A DNA stretch of 64,000 nucleotides from [Clostridium] asparagiforme DSM 15981 (GTDB lineage: Bacteria; Bacillota; Clostridia; Lachnospirales; Lachnospiraceae), in NCBI GenBank assembly GCA_025149125.1, contig CP102272.1, positions 5,766,001 through 5,830,000 of the forward strand, written 5' to 3'. Within the stretch, counting starts at the first letter, position 1; every line of letters starts with the position of its first letter. The notes under the pieces are model-generated. The model saw only the letters and a list, made by a program, of their open reading frames with translations, was not told the origin of the DNA and did not search any database. A program made the position numbers and the translations under genes. Of the stretch, positions 44,901-54,400 are shown in pieces.

Positions 44901-47310
44901 CATCCGGATGCACCAAATCCTGGGCTGCAAACAGCCCGTACACAGCACCCTCCAGGGTGGCATCCCCCTGGGTTTTGCCAAAACTGTGTTCCGGGTCTGC
45001 CCGGTACAGCTCCAGATCCCGCTTATTGATGTGAAGCTCCCCTTCCGTCCGGTGATCCCACACCTTAAACGCATACAGTGGGGTAGACGGTTCCCCATAG
45101 CCCCCTGTCTCCATCCCGCCCAGATCGTCGTCCGTAAAATCTGGAAATGCATCGGATATATCCATCCCCCGCTCCCCGGTCAGGCGTCCAATCGCCAGGC
45201 GGAAAAACGCCGGTCCCCAGCTCTCCGGGATCAGAGATTCCACCGGAGTTTCCGGTTCGTCCCGGACCGGTTCTGAGGCTGATGCCTTTCTCATTCGAGG
45301 TATTTCCGCAGTTTTCCAGGTATAGCGATAGCTCCCGGGGATCATCTCCTCCTCAAACTCATGATCATCATCCCCATCTCTCTCATCGATTAATATGAAG
45401 TAGTCCGCATCGCTTTCGCTTGCGGGAGAAACGCTTGATTTAGAATGATCCGCCACCACGCTATTATTCCGTGCAGCATTGCTTCCGCTCGCCGTCACGA
45501 TCTGCGGGGCGACGTCCTCCACCCTGCGCAGATCCTCCAGACTCAGTCCAGGCGCTGCAACGGAAAATACCAGGCGCTTTAACTCCTCATTGATCGCAGG
45601 CTGATTCTCGGTTTCCTCCGGCTCCGCACCGGATTGCAGCATTCCGCTCATTTCTGCCCGCCTGGCGCTTCCCCCGCTCTCAGCGGAAGAAACCGACACG
45701 GTCTCCATCTCCTGATCATCGGTGTGGCGCCCGTGGAGAATGTACCCGGTCCGGGCAGTCTTTTCCTTCAATGTGTATAAATATTCTAAATTTATGAATT
45801 CTTCATAAGTCTCATCCCGGTCCTCCAGCATCTCCTCCTGGGCGGAATAGTCATAGTCATGATTGTCCTCATCCGCGTTTCCCACATGAAAATCACAGGT
45901 TTCGCTGCACAGCTCCTGTTGAGCTGTCCACAGGTCATGCAGACGCTCATTCTCCGCCTCTGCCGCCTCAATCTCCCCCTCGTTTGTGCATTCCCCTGTC
46001 TCCTCATCGTACTCCTCCTCCGGCACATCCACCCATTCCGGCGCAGGATGCCCGGTACAGTATGTCTTGCTGTAACGGTATGATCTGGTATCCCGGTGAT
46101 CCCCCCGCCCATCCGGTCCGGTGGTGATCGTGTCACAAATGTGAGCGCCCAAAGGAAACGGCTCAAACGCATTGTCATAAAGACAGCCGGTCCGTCTGTC
46201 CGGGTTTCCCTCCCTATAATTACGACCGCTCAACTGCGACCGGTCAAAATCCTCCCAAATGTCGAATACAGACCCCTCCAACGGCTGATTCGTCTCCGCA
46301 CAGTATTTTTCAAGGGAAATGTTGTAATGGGAATCGAAGCGTTCGGTGTGGCGGTAGGGGGTGAAGGTGACGGAACCATGGGATTTAATAGATCCTGAGA
46401 CCCTAAAAAATGCCTGTGCTGGAACCTCTTCATTTGCAAAGCGCCCAACCTGGTATTGATATTGCCCATTATTTCCTGGCGTGAAAATATAAGCATAATA
46501 CTTATTCCCAATACCGTATAAATCGGATGATCTTACCTCACCTTCCGGATAATCAGGGCCATTATATTGAAAAGCAATTTTGTTTTCTATAACCTGATAA
46601 TTCCAATTAGCATCAGGAAAGTTCCAGATAACATTTTTCAACTGCGGGCATGCTGTTATATCTAAAGTTAATGTATATTTCCCATCTTCCAAAAACATGG
46701 TCTGTTGTGTTCCATTCCATTCCGGAAATCCTCCCCAGGATGAATTACTAAATTCTTCAATCCCATCTTGCACAAATTCCTTTAAGCTGGCAAATTCGCT
46801 TAGAACCCTGCTATTATTCAAAATATCAGCTAGTTTTTTCTGCGCCTCCTCCTGAATCTCCCAATCCTCTGCATAGCCATCCACACATCCCCAAATATAT
46901 GTCTGAACAACTGCATAGCAAACAGGATCCCTAAGATTGGTGATATGCTGGATCCACTCATAAGCAAGGGTTATTGGAACAAACTTGTCAGAAGCACCAA
47001 CTCCCGGAATCGTTTCATCTCCTGTAGCGGTATATATCTTATATGTTGCCTTAGACCCATCCGGCAGCTTTTTCCCCGGTTCCAGGCAAAACGTTGGTTG
47101 TGCATCCGGACTTAGTCCCTCCTGATAGTAACTCATCATATGGTGTGTTTTTCCAAACACTGTAAAATTTTTATTTGCAAAAATAATTAGACGTGGCCAG
47201 ATTTCAACCATATTGGTTTCTGCATATGTTGGTATATAACATAATGTAGCCGACAATATAACTACTAATAAAAATGAAATTGGCCGCTTAAACTGCCGTA
47301 AAAAATACAT
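35107..47310 (-). CDS. Giant thioester/SpaA adhesin fused in frame to a middle module and class B sortase
   Basis: One open frame of 4067 codons. Residues 1-31: signal peptide. About 40-330: thioester domain with C75 (TFCLEPG) and Q136 (VVQTYIWG), which would form the host-binding internal thioester. About 340-3340: many SpaA/Cna-B-type domains, with Lys in VxKxD strands and Glu in EExxAPxGY motifs that predict isopeptide bonds. 3357-3362: sorting motif LVKTGD, then a membrane helix and RRRKQ. About 3426-3775: a second signal-anchor and extracytoplasmic module. From 3776: class B sortase. GGGGGG precedes the ATG at 47310. Normally such parts are separate genes of one operon. Here no stop lies between them, although an internal GTG with a strong ribosome site precedes the sortase. 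Confidence 0.85.
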   Translation of the reverse strand: MYFLRQFKRPISFLLVVILSATLCYIPTYAETNMVEIWPRLIIFANKNFTVFGKTHHMMSYYQEGLSPDAQPTFCLEPGKKLPDGSKATYKIYTATGDETIPGVGASDKFVPITLAYEWIQHITNLRDPVCYAVVQTYIWGCVDGYAEDWEIQEEAQKKLADILNNSRVLSEFASLKEFVQDGIEEFSNSSWGGFPEWNGTQQTMFLEDGKYTLTLDITACPQLKNVIWNFPDANWNYQVIENKIAFQYNGPDYPEGEVRSSDLYGIGNKYYAYIFTPGNNGQYQYQVGRFANEEVPAQAFFRVSGSIKSHGSVTFTPYRHTERFDSHYNISLEKYCAETNQPLEGSVFDIWEDFDRSQLSGRNYREGNPDRRTGCLYDNAFEPFPLGAHICDTITTGPDGRGDHRDTRSYRYSKTYCTGHPAPEWVDVPEEEYDEETGECTNEGEIEAAEAENERLHDLWTAQQELCSETCDFHVGNADEDNHDYDYSAQEEMLEDRDETYEEFINLEYLYTLKEKTARTGYILHGRHTDDQEMETVSVSSAESGGSARRAEMSGMLQSGAEPEETENQPAINEELKRLVFSVAAPGLSLEDLRRVEDVAPQIVTASGSNAARNNSVVADHSKSSVSPASESDADYFILIDERDGDDDHEFEEEMIPGSYRYTWKTAEIPRMRKASASEPVRDEPETPVESLIPESWGPAFFRLAIGRLTGERGMDISDAFPDFTDDDLGGMETGGYGEPSTPLYAFKVWDHRTEGELHINKRDLELYRADPEHSFGKTQGDATLEGAVYGLFAAQDLVHPDGKSGIIYNRNDLVAVASTDQDGDASFLAFTENPGTRLDPDGNILVPEGPTGVGNLYNGGTITSSSCGFGVISYPDYAAENGGQWIGRPLLMGRYYVRELSRSEGYELSVQGILASETNREADGSAVVAEAGTARISAGLSDYNDMNADGSWNDFIVESYRTENGYDVVVAGYPEGTRFFRMEVEQVTETVQTITGSTLEPKKDGNGNVVYQTAKGGEYKTDGDGNPIVKDLSDHSKPQAETVPYRFRMSGYPRGEAEPEDITRWQEPVGDFDYLRDEVNKMFQEAGYRALSDEDGSPWFNLKLAGDTNAEAGTEILDWFTEHNTWDSASVHSVYEDEEGDLYARIYYDYSKADESYPAFYDAMNQKLCIRKEMTVEGREGNGHYWVQYEKGEYTLGGATATAGQRREIPEGTAVPFGDEIEVWIEAVYQPSYETYAPGETLMGPDGQPVPVMERTYTYGEAKQTVERESSREIAASREVSTGYYTIHVENETDWDGISAPEYTRFRAVTRQTDIEYEGEPMPYNRYLVDVAGAGVSANASVPAFDAGSYIVMGMLVYPGQLVVYQDGGTRDKPLQVLERVIKQPIRITKDISQASYDNVNTYGSLHNDPMTVFLGLFGVTGGRGIKQLSQFKFKLYLKRNLEAVYADENGEVVSEELYDPGFKGLVQTAFAPPKEGTGRQLLEKKADGTYDYRKFFDALEAAGQADGAPWDFAVRQFAVTYLDVAGYKQGILAAEPELGSDIAYERALERAVDEAAVYLSAFRGLEEKLAIAWDSDPGGGSDHDRTTLQCNTKNGKDDYYNSSVMLPYGTYVVVEQVPAAVKQELANRHYERDYPKEVVLPFAPDIGKDESTGETIVDSGTGNPFFNYNSQDRPEDLIRKYKIRFNEESHVIRAHRSDGDFLIYKYGLKMDGAPEELQGKHISCSEVSGTVDGVVYSGRETDSGELEIRDNVASMTGVNTAVDGKYAAMLVPWTILEPAVDRVNPDTGNVETLTPSGSGADFNYVAYATEDFENKYASSKLRIEKLDAQTGENIIHSGALFRIYAAKRAVEKTGGGAASGSGKVLFGEAVDLYGNRVVDAAGKPVLYPRVGQSNGSDGDLPIRLDREGIPLYDETQLIRQRDEDGNETGIFKAYSTVREVVVDGVIRKETVGYIETCRPLGAGAYVLVEIQAPEGYAKSRPVAFEVYGDSVHYYAEKWHSDGTTDGWERIPAVRYQYAVPIQEAANKFGTETVSRIEVEDYPSRVEIYKVEDGDSLVGNENGLKAQDAWGNPEASGGFIQEVAVNDAGDHLVYEVRGRKEYLEERGDVQDISYDPETKEWYGRVIKTNDGYSEQIIEGTELELKAMDHVKPLYHPDGTFSGRGIRFGVAVSGAGLALYRGIELEKTGENQYKGVTAVWADGKVERITDRNTGTHKEIRVTGSDSGPGGLDIWDAVELENAPVDLYFYDLQSVETRYHSSDNELAVLDSRGNEICFADSVTGMAYVYDDYGRMIAYTADDQGQKELVRSIQIKRDGTVETLYPDKVTEDDENGLPVYYRSGSVITKEERWTTDQSAGPDGTPETEGAVHRIARLPFGAYILQEEQVPYGQGYVQPRYLGIVLRDTGEVQKYFLSNEFTRTAFSKVDVRTQREIQGAEMTLYRAEVDTEGKPVTDENGNYIKGEVVAAWISGYECDDRGNLKLGEDGERIPTTRPHWIDHIPVGPYVLEETVCPYEQGYVQSKAMSIDVLETGNVQTYRMEDDFTSVDIRKYDTENGELLYEESAAWLSLYPALLDEEGIPVMDEAGEPAFDPENEIFTFRAATYRDGQEVAATGRLTADAAGNHPIMKYDYCYRPIPNTLQGRYYYTEAGATRIEYLPVGSYVLVESGNPAGYATAPAMLLTVEDTGHLEKIQTFEMGDRPLTLQVSKVNITGGKEVKGAAMAVYETDGQGNVSGQPLMIRLPGEGGAYEEVEASWVSGMDGIYTREEAEAGEIPEGFEVGDLKPHIIRYIPEGDYVLEEVTTPYGFLQSVRIPFTIRDTGELQAVEMIDRIPDGELELVKSDTDEPEMKLAGAEFQLLNRTLGNVCGTVVTDEQGAAKFPAQPIGYQNSQGEFAPYTYVCTETKAPAGHMLTLPDFEFQFQYEDSRTPLLTVEYRPANDSNRVRVDKVIRDTGELLEGAALQIERTDHPEAPESGKWEVVDRWISTRQPHYSKGLEAGTYRLVETRTPGEGYPVLAEPILFVIEDGMREVLHLTMPNDTTAVEIEKTVGASQTLLAGARLALICKSDGRTVEEWTSTDQGAHRIYGLLAGTYIIRELEAPSGYRRGEDREIVVDQGGKIQVFQYENYRKSSGGGGGTPDAPQETFVSFRKADTNGTALPGAQFTFYNQDGSVLGVSVSDSSGTFRIKKPVDGTYTFRETGAPEGYALNSQVFSFTVLNGVVETGVYQVEDARLEVPIRKLDGESGRGVSGAVLRITEPDTGKVLMEAGTDGEGMAVFRPSGPGRYRLEEVQAPEGYVRTEAQMEFAVMPDGTVEGNTCVYNFREEKKIGRITAYYKTSLRGDGVLRFRGQTPELVKTGDDMPIEWIAAGILICLAGMIISGGIELRRRKQEGDRKRCGPNEFGGHNELSAGIPVKRARLRRRMYTVFFLVLLAVILFLIPVFMPPAVAGQRLWTEIQAESLEGAGPEMDGGSAVLGDENISQHFPLTKAVDGREYVRKRVERKLISGLPDTVPGRIKTVLSDPFQDLPQNHIPAAVIEYEGRRYRLKSYETIPAKIDGRTLELKKQIAYQGLGAEENPPQTARLEVKDPVTGTESSAVMPLLSSRFSNERWEDGLDLRVMVEDCDAGVFLLGNALVQLPGDNPGAPSADVINTDLCAALLEDLGLPAGCCQITEIRWDGPSYEENGTLNRRLRVKGRRLVRDCEAVYGGRAALSPLDGQQIQAVYEELEPQDTMETDRKEEEEAAAASSVGKRRILEYTAVYERSEIKGGDDVNHKEVRRSAARFIPGVLVVLFSVGLIVLCAAAIRADRGYRENQESYEAVRKLANAVSDGEQVGAVVLSKFRSAAHRPTPPADPSKDVIALPDIQEEALRKINPEYCFWIYIPGTRINYPVARHCDNQFYLSHRFDGGEGWCGSLFADCREKPLSGPETFVYGHNMKDGTMFAGLKNYLDEDFRVRHSNIYVYDGGAWNTYAVESCSVAGMEEHALQERGQEMGRMPDSVGTAPAPTAAGAATVPTAAGAATVPTAAGTAPAPSQYLTLLTCQSGGRRLVVRAAANRKGARL
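35192..35301 (-). repeat. 27-bp in-frame repeat next to the sortase active site
   Basis: Two identical 27-base units and partial copies on both sides encode PTAAGAATV, PTAAGAATV, PTAAGTAPA. They lie at sortase residues about 232-263, in the loop leading to the strand with catalytic C272. Confidence 0.85.
35986..37035 (-). other. Middle module of the giant frame, paralogue of the 34.1-35.1 kb protein
   Basis: Codons 3426-3775 start MYTVFFLVLLAVILFLIPVF, a signal-anchor-like stretch after a basic RARLRRR, followed by about 320 extracytoplasmic residues similar to the 327-residue protein beyond the sortase. There is no C-terminal membrane helix, unlike the paralogue; it runs directly into the sortase's N-terminal helix. 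A strong AGGAGG (37128-37133) and an ATG (37112-37114) lie upstream but that ATG is out of frame and stops after four codons. Confidence 0.75.
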
Positions 47311-47333
47311 ACGTTCCCCCCTTTCAACAAATT

Positions 47334-47379
47334 AAAAGGACTATTGGCGTATCTATACAGATTCGCCAATAGCCCTTTT
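47334..47379. terminator. Terminator between the CAP gene and the giant adhesin
   Basis: Perfect 9-bp stem CTATTGGCG / CGCCAATAG (47341-47349, 47364-47372), 14-base loop, flanked by AAAAGG and CCTTTT so it can act on both strands. It ends the CAP transcript just before the adhesin ATG, so the adhesin must use a promoter overlapping this region or read-through. Confidence 0.8.
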
Positions 47380-47391
47380 CTCTCTATACTT

Positions 47392-48234
47392 TTATTTGTT
47401 TTTAATAAATAACTGCGCAACACTTACTTGAGTACCGTTTACATATACCCCGACTCCCGTGTCACTCCATTTAGATTGTATCATCGCTACATGATGCCCC
47501 GGCGATTTTATCCAAGCATCCAACGCATCATGCGCTATCTCCTCCATTGTATGTCCATATACATGGGCTGCATTCTCAGCCGCAGCAGCATATTCCAAGG
47601 TAATCGCAGTCGTATAACTCGTCCCATCCGGCCGCGTATGCGAGAAATTCTCGCTCACCTCCTCGGCCCTCACCCGTGCGCTCTCCATCAATTCGTCATT
47701 GATTTCCAGCTCTGTCTTTCCTTTTCGAACCCGTTCCTCGTTGACCAGCTCCACAATCCGCAGAGCCAGCTCGGAGGGATCGATGTCCTCGCGTTCATTT
47801 GCCGCTCTCTCCCGGGCCTCCCGCTCCGCCGCCAGCGCGGCCTCCACGGCATTGACCTCGGAGCGGTCGGCTTCTGCCACAAACATTTTCCCATCGACTG
47901 CGACGCCCGGGTACCAGTCGCCACCGCCGGGAATCTGCGCAGTACAAACAACTCCATTTACCAGCAGAGCCCCGTTTTCATTTACCTGCAATCCCTGGCT
48001 GGCGGTATCTGTGGAGAGGTACCCATTCTCATCAAAATAATAGTTTTCCGCAATCCCATCGTGATTGCCGTCGATCCAGGCCCACATCCAATATGGATAG
48101 CTGCCGTCGTCATTCTGCCACCACCAGCCGTTCCCGTCCTGCTGCCACTGTCCCGCATAGGACGGTACCGCAGCCAGCGCTGCCAGAGCGCCGGCTGCGG
48201 CAATGGCCATCACCGCTTTTCGATACGTTCTCAT
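47392..48234 (-). CDS. Secreted CAP-domain (SCP/PR1-like) protein
   Basis: A 280-residue secreted protein. Start 48234 (MRTYRKAVMAIAAAGALAAL) has GAGGAA just upstream and gives a clean signal peptide ending near PSYAG. A short aromatic segment (GQWQQDGNGWWWQNDDGSYP) resembles choline-binding-type wall repeats. Then comes a helical linker (about 115-160) and a CAP domain (about 165-280) with LVNEERVRKG, FSHTRPDGTSY, AENAAH, WIKSPGHHVAMI and GVGVYVNG. CAP domains in bacteria occur in wall-associated and adhesive proteins; the activity is not known. A terminator follows. Confidence 0.9.
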   Translation of the reverse strand: MRTYRKAVMAIAAAGALAALAAVPSYAGQWQQDGNGWWWQNDDGSYPYWMWAWIDGNHDGIAENYYFDENGYLSTDTASQGLQVNENGALLVNGVVCTAQIPGGGDWYPGVAVDGKMFVAEADRSEVNAVEAALAAEREARERAANEREDIDPSELALRIVELVNEERVRKGKTELEINDELMESARVRAEEVSENFSHTRPDGTSYTTAITLEYAAAAENAAHVYGHTMEEIAHDALDAWIKSPGHHVAMIQSKWSDTGVGVYVNGTQVSVAQLFIKNK

Positions 48235-48457
48235 AGTTCCTCTTTTCTTTGGCCGGTCTTCGCGCTGCCCGGCCACATTCCGACATGAATAACCACATTA
48301 TACTACATAATCTTCTCCCTTACAATTTATTTAATAACCCCCCGTCAAACTATGGCGTTTCTTATTCAATTTCCAAGGTACATCCCCTTCCGGGGCCATC
48401 CCCGCGGGCCCGGAATACCGGTGGGGCCCAGCGCCAGGCATAAGCCCCGTTCCGCTC

Positions 48458-51400
48458 TTATCTTCCGGTATCTCTAGCAATTCCATTTTCATCCAACTGG
48501 TAACGTTTCCCCTCCCAGACGATGGATTCCCGCACCATCCGGCCTTCTCCGTCCAGGAAATACCAGTTTCCATTCACTTCGTTCCACTGATTCCGCAAAA
48601 TCCAGCCGCCGGCACCGGCATAATACCGTTCTCCGTCCTGGTCTACCCAACAGCCGGTCATCACCCGCCTGCGCTCATCCAGACAATAGGTATAAATCCC
48701 CACGTTGATCCAACTGCCGGTGTCCGGCCCCATATAAACCAGATCCTGGCCGCTCAGCCGGAAGCCATCCCGCGCCTCAACATCCGAAAGGCTCCGGCCA
48801 TTTTGGTCAAAATAGTGCCACTGGCCGTCCACATGGCCCCAGCAGCCCCGGATCATGGCTCCATTGTCGCTCAGGTAATACTGTTTCCCGCTTTCGGAGA
48901 ACCATCTGTTATTTAACATCACACCGTCTGCCCCCAGCCGGTACCATTGATCCCGGTACAAAACCCAGCTGTCCGCGGCCATGGTTCCATCTGCCCTGTA
49001 GTAGTACCATTTTCCGTCCCTCAGCCGCCAGAATGTGAATACTTCCGTCCCGCTTCCACGTGAAGCCCCGCCATGTCCTCCATATGAAATTGTATCGCTG
49101 CGGTCTGCCTCGCTGCCGCCATTTCCGCCAAGTTCTCCACTTCCGCCTTCCCCGTCCGGCGCTGTGTCTTCCTTCCTTTTTACGGTCACTTCCGCCGTAT
49201 CCTCACACGCCGGGTTATCCTCGGAAATAGCCGTCAGGGTGACGTTCCCGGGTCTGCGGGCGTAAAACCACCCATCCCGAAACTCCCCGGCCTCAGGGTC
49301 GGACACCAGAATACGGTACGCCCTGTTGCCGGCATTTTCCGGCAACACGGTCACCCCCACCGGAATGCGCTCCCCTTCCAGGGCTTCCCCGGCGCAGCTG
49401 ATCCGTATTTCCGACACTCCAATCACCTGGCCGGCCGCCAGGATCGTGCAGTTCTGGGAAATGTGCTCCCGGCCGGATTCCCGGTCCAAAACAGCGCACT
49501 TTACCGTCACCGCACCGTCCGCCGTCCCCTTTGCAGTCAGGAGGCCGTCGCCGTCTATCTCTGCAATGTTCCGGCCGGATTCCACCGACCACACGATCTC
49601 GTCTTTCTCCCGCAGCTGCGGCAACAACCGGTACTGCATCCTTACGCCCCCGGCTGGTTCTGTGATCAGGTACACATTATCTTCCGGCCAAATCTCCAAA
49701 AATTGGTAATCATTCTCGTTCGTCACCGTAACCCATACCGTGTCATGGACGATAAATCCTTCCGCCTCCCGGCTCACCTCCACGGAGTAATCCCCCGGCA
49801 AAATACCATGGACACAGCCCGTGCCGTCAATCCTCAGCCCGCCCGTATCCGGCTTGACCCGCAGATCACAGTGGTTTTGTTCCAGGTAAGAGCCGGTGGC
49901 CCGATTTCCATTCACATACAGATAAGCCTGATCCCCACTGCCCTGTATCTCCCCTTTGACTGCGCCGTCCGTACCACGAATCTCCGCTCTCAACTCCGGC
50001 AGTTCCCTGCCAAGCGCGATCTCGCGCTCTGCGCTGATGTCCGTCCCATCGATTGCCGCGCGCACCCGCGCCTTTCCAATTCCCTCTCCGCACGTCACCA
50101 GCCCTTCACCTGATATCTCCGCCAGATCCCCGCCTGCGATCAGCTCCCAGCTAATTCCCTGATATACCGCATCGTGCGGAAAAACAACGGCCTGGAGTTT
50201 GGCGGGACTGTCTGCATCTGCGCAGGATGGTCCCGAAATCTCAAGGCGCTCGGGCCGCACTTCCACATGAACCGCGGCCGTCGCACAGACAGCCGGGTCC
50301 TCCGCCAGGGAGCAGCGCACGGTATAATCCCCTGTCCTCAGCCCTCTAAAAACGCCTGAACGACTGATATTACACGCGCGGCCGGCCGCTTCAACCTCCC
50401 ACACCACTTCCCGGTCTCCAGCTTCTTCCGGCAGTATACGCGCCGTAAACTGCACATTCTCTCCGCCTCCGACCTCCGCGCTGGCGGGACTCACCGCAAT
50501 GGCCTCCGCCTTCACCTGCGCCTCTTCCACATGAAACGAATACTCCGCGCTCAAACTCCGCTCCGGCAGATCCCGGAGCACAACCGTGTAATTTCCGGCC
50601 GCCTCAGCCGTCACAGTCCCATTCTGGTCGACCTGCGCCCCCTGCGGGTCTCCTTTCAGTTCCCAGGCGTAGCCCTGGACATTTCCGGCGTCCGCCGGGC
50701 TGTACCCCGGTACCAGATAAAGCATCTCTCCCACCGCACAGCCTGTGCGGCCGTTCCGCTCTGCGACAGTCAGCACTTTGGCGGGATTGCGGGCCGTCAC
50801 CCGAAACTGGCAAACCACATCATAATACGCCCGGTTATAAAAACGGACTGTGGCCTGCACCAGCCATTCCCCGGCTTCCAAAGCCATAATCCGGGTATGA
50901 TTCATCCGCACCGGCTCGCTGCCCGCGGAAGCATTCAGCACCTTGTACGCGATGATTTCGCCCTTGGAAGCCTCGTCCCCCAGACCGCAATGAATCACCA
51001 CAGAGGCGGTTTCCCCCACGTCCAGCACCATATTCTCCACCTCCCCGCGGGCCTTTCCCAACGCATGCAGCCTGCACGCGGCTTCCACCAGCTGTTCGCC
51101 GCGGTAGGAGGGGTCCCCGGTGTTCTGATAAATCTGCTCGCCGTCCACATAAACCCTCAGCTCCGCTTCCCCGGCCTGTTCACGTTGGCAAATCAGCCCA
51201 AGCTCGCCGTCCTGAAGACAGGTAATCACAAAATCCCCGCATTCGCCGGTCCCGGTCACGGGCCGGCCGTCCAGAGTCAGCCTCACCGTCCCCTCTTCAA
51301 TGTCCCTGCGCACCACGGCCCCGCGCTCATTCCTGTATTGGTTCTGGTAATACAATGGGATTCTACACTCCCGCCCCACTGCCAGGTACTGTTCCTTCGG

Positions 51401-54400
51401 CAGTTCCACCGCAGGCAGCTGCCACTGTACCTGATACCTTCCGTACAGAACCGCCACAGTCTCCCCCTCCCGCTTCACCGTGACCCTGATATTCTCCGGC
51501 GGCTCAGCTTGAGTGTCCGAGGTATATCCCCTGGCAGTGACCGCATTGCCGGAATACTCCGCCCGCATCCCCCCATCCGGGTCGGCCGCCAGTTCATACG
51601 TCAACTCATAACCTGGGACATCGTCCAACCGGACGGCATTTCCGTACCGCACCCCATAGCTCGCGTTCACCGGATCGCTCTCCCGTGAAAACGGCGCCAT
51701 ATAGGTGTAAATGCTCCGGCTGCCCCGGAACTGCTGAAGGCTGCAGATTTGATCCACATGCTGAAATTCCGTGGCCGGGCATTCCAAAAACAGATTATAG
51801 AAATCTCCCGCATTCTCTGCCGTCACCTGCCGGACTGCGGCAGCGCCCGTTTTCACGCCGGATACGGTAATTGTGAAAACGCCCTGATCCATCAGCAGAA
51901 CCTGCGGCCTGCCCTGGCTGTCCACCCGCTTCAGCATGCGGCTGGTTACATTTTCCTCGCCGCAGTAAATCAGTATGTCGTACCGTTTTTCACAGGCTTC
52001 CAGGGATGGAAATGTCTCCCCGTTGATGTCCAGATACACCTCCCCCTGCTGGCTGTTGGCCGCCGTATAGCAGACCTGATCCCTTCCGCCGCAATGAAAC
52101 TCGGGTATCCCGCCGTCATACAGACTCAGATCATACCGATAGCGTTCATAACCAGCCCGATCCAGACAACGCAGGTTCACATTCTCAGGCAGCGGCCAGT
52201 CCGAACAGATCCGGTACTCCTTTCTGGAAAGTTCGCCGCCCTCCAACTCCCAGTGGGGCCCGGAGCTCAGAAAATGGATATCGGTGAACGCACCGGACTG
52301 ACTGTTCAGCTGGTCTCCTGACTGCACCCGCAAATGCACAAGCCCGTCCGTTTCACCGGACACCAGAATCGACAGCGGTTTCTCCTCCCCAAAATCCCCG
52401 CACCGTTCGAAGGTTGCAGGCCAGAATACCCCGCTGTGCTCCCCGCTCTCCAGATATCGCCCCTGCTCCCTGTCGTAAATGCGCAGAACAAAGCCGTTTT
52501 GATCGTCCAGATCGGACGTATATACCGTATAAAGCTCCTCCGTGTGAAAGCTGTGCAGTTCATACCGCCGATCTATCTCCTGGGACACATCGATTAACGT
52601 CCGCCTGCTTACATCCTCTATGGCCGGTTGGCCCGTACAGGTGGAAAATTCCAACAGATCCTCAATCCGCTCCAGCGTGTACTCCCGGCCCGTGATGTCC
52701 TCAAACGCTTCCCCGGCGCTCTGATCCCGGCAATAGATCCGGTCCGGGCTGGCATCCTCCGGCCATACCGACGCTGTCAGCACATATTTCCCCCAGTCCC
52801 GTTCCACCGCCCGGTAGCGGATATCAGTCGCCACCGTGCGGATCTCCACCCGGTATCCGGCCGTAGCCTGGGGATAAGCGCAGCTGGCTGCCGTCACCGT
52901 CACCACGCCGTTGCCCGCGGGCCTCAAAACACCGTTCTCGTCAATTTCCGCCAAATCCTCCCGGTCCACGCTCCAGCGCACCGATTGGTCGTCAGCGTCG
53001 GTGAGGATCCGGCAGGTAAAGCCAATCGCTCTTCCCCCCGGAAGATTCTTGTAAATCACCGGCTCCCCGTTCCGCTCCCAGAGCGGATCGGACGGATACA
53101 CCTCCAGAACCGCCGTCTGGTTGGGAATCACCGTGACGTTTCGTTCATCCTCAGCCGGCGCCTTGCCTGCCGGATCGGCGGTTTCCCGGACCGTCACACT
53201 TGCCGTTCCCGGAGCCACGGCCTTTATTTTCCCACCGTCCAGTATCTCCAGCACCTTCGGATCGGACGACGTAACGGACCAGGTACCGGAGGTGTACTCC
53301 GGCTCCACCAGAACCTGATATCCGCATACCTCCTCCTCCCTCAGCACATCCCGGTCCAGCGTCAGCCTGATATTGAAAATATCCTTCTCCTCCGGCTCCG
53401 ACACCTGCACGGAAATGCTGCCGGACGCTCCCCCGTAACCGGCCGTCACAGTGATCACCGCCTCCCCGGCCCTTTTCGCCGTCAGCTCCCCATCCGGAGA
53501 GACTTCCAGAATATCTGGGGCCGACGAGCTGTAGCGCAGCGTTTCATCCGACTCCACATCCTTCACCACCTGGGTCTTTGCCCGGCTTCCTGCCGCCATC
53601 TGCTCCGGCCCGGTCAATTTGATGGAGCGGATATAGGGCTTCCAGGTGATTGTGCACAGTCCGAGTACCTCATGGTTGGATTTGGCGCGAAACGTTAGTT
53701 TTGTGGTCCCCCACGCCCCCTCCTCCCGGAGTGTGGCCTCGCCGCGGATAAAATTCTCTCCCTGTTCCTCGGTGCGCCAGTCCACCGGAAGTCCCTCCTG
53801 CGCGATCTCCGGGTCCGCCGTCCCAGGCGGCCCCCAGTTGCAGGACACCCGGAGCTTCTCCCCGCTGTACAGTTCAGCGTCCTCCGGCTCCAGCTCAATC
53901 CAGCCCGGATCACTTTGCACCTGGACGGTTATCTGCCCCGCCGCCGAAGGATCCACGGAAGACCGGGCCTCCAACACCGCAGTCCCCCGCCTCAGTCCGG
54001 TGACAGTCCCTTCCCGGGCATCCAGCCGCAGAACCGTGGCATCCGATACGGATAGCTGATATCCCGTCCGATCCGACGGAATAATGGAAACCAGCGCCCG
54101 GTCGGTTTCACCGGTTCTCAAAATTCCGTCCGGGTGTGTTTCCAGCGCCACGGAAACCGACTGCACCGGGCTTACAAAGGAAAATGTGTGTTCCGCCGCA
54201 GCTCTGCCTCCGTCATTGGCGGTCACGCGGACCGTAACCTGGCCGTAGCCGCTGTTGCCTATGCTCCAATTCCCACTCTCATCCCGCCACACCCGGGCAA
54301 TCCCGCCCGGATCGCCGGTGATTTCCACCCGGTAGGTTTTATCCCCGGCGTCCGCCTCAGACAGCCGGCAGACAAGGGGAATGCATTCATGAATTCCCGT

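Noticed and set aside
50531..51688. A 385-codon open frame antisense to the LRR protein
   Set aside because: Mirror frame of a real gene, no motif.
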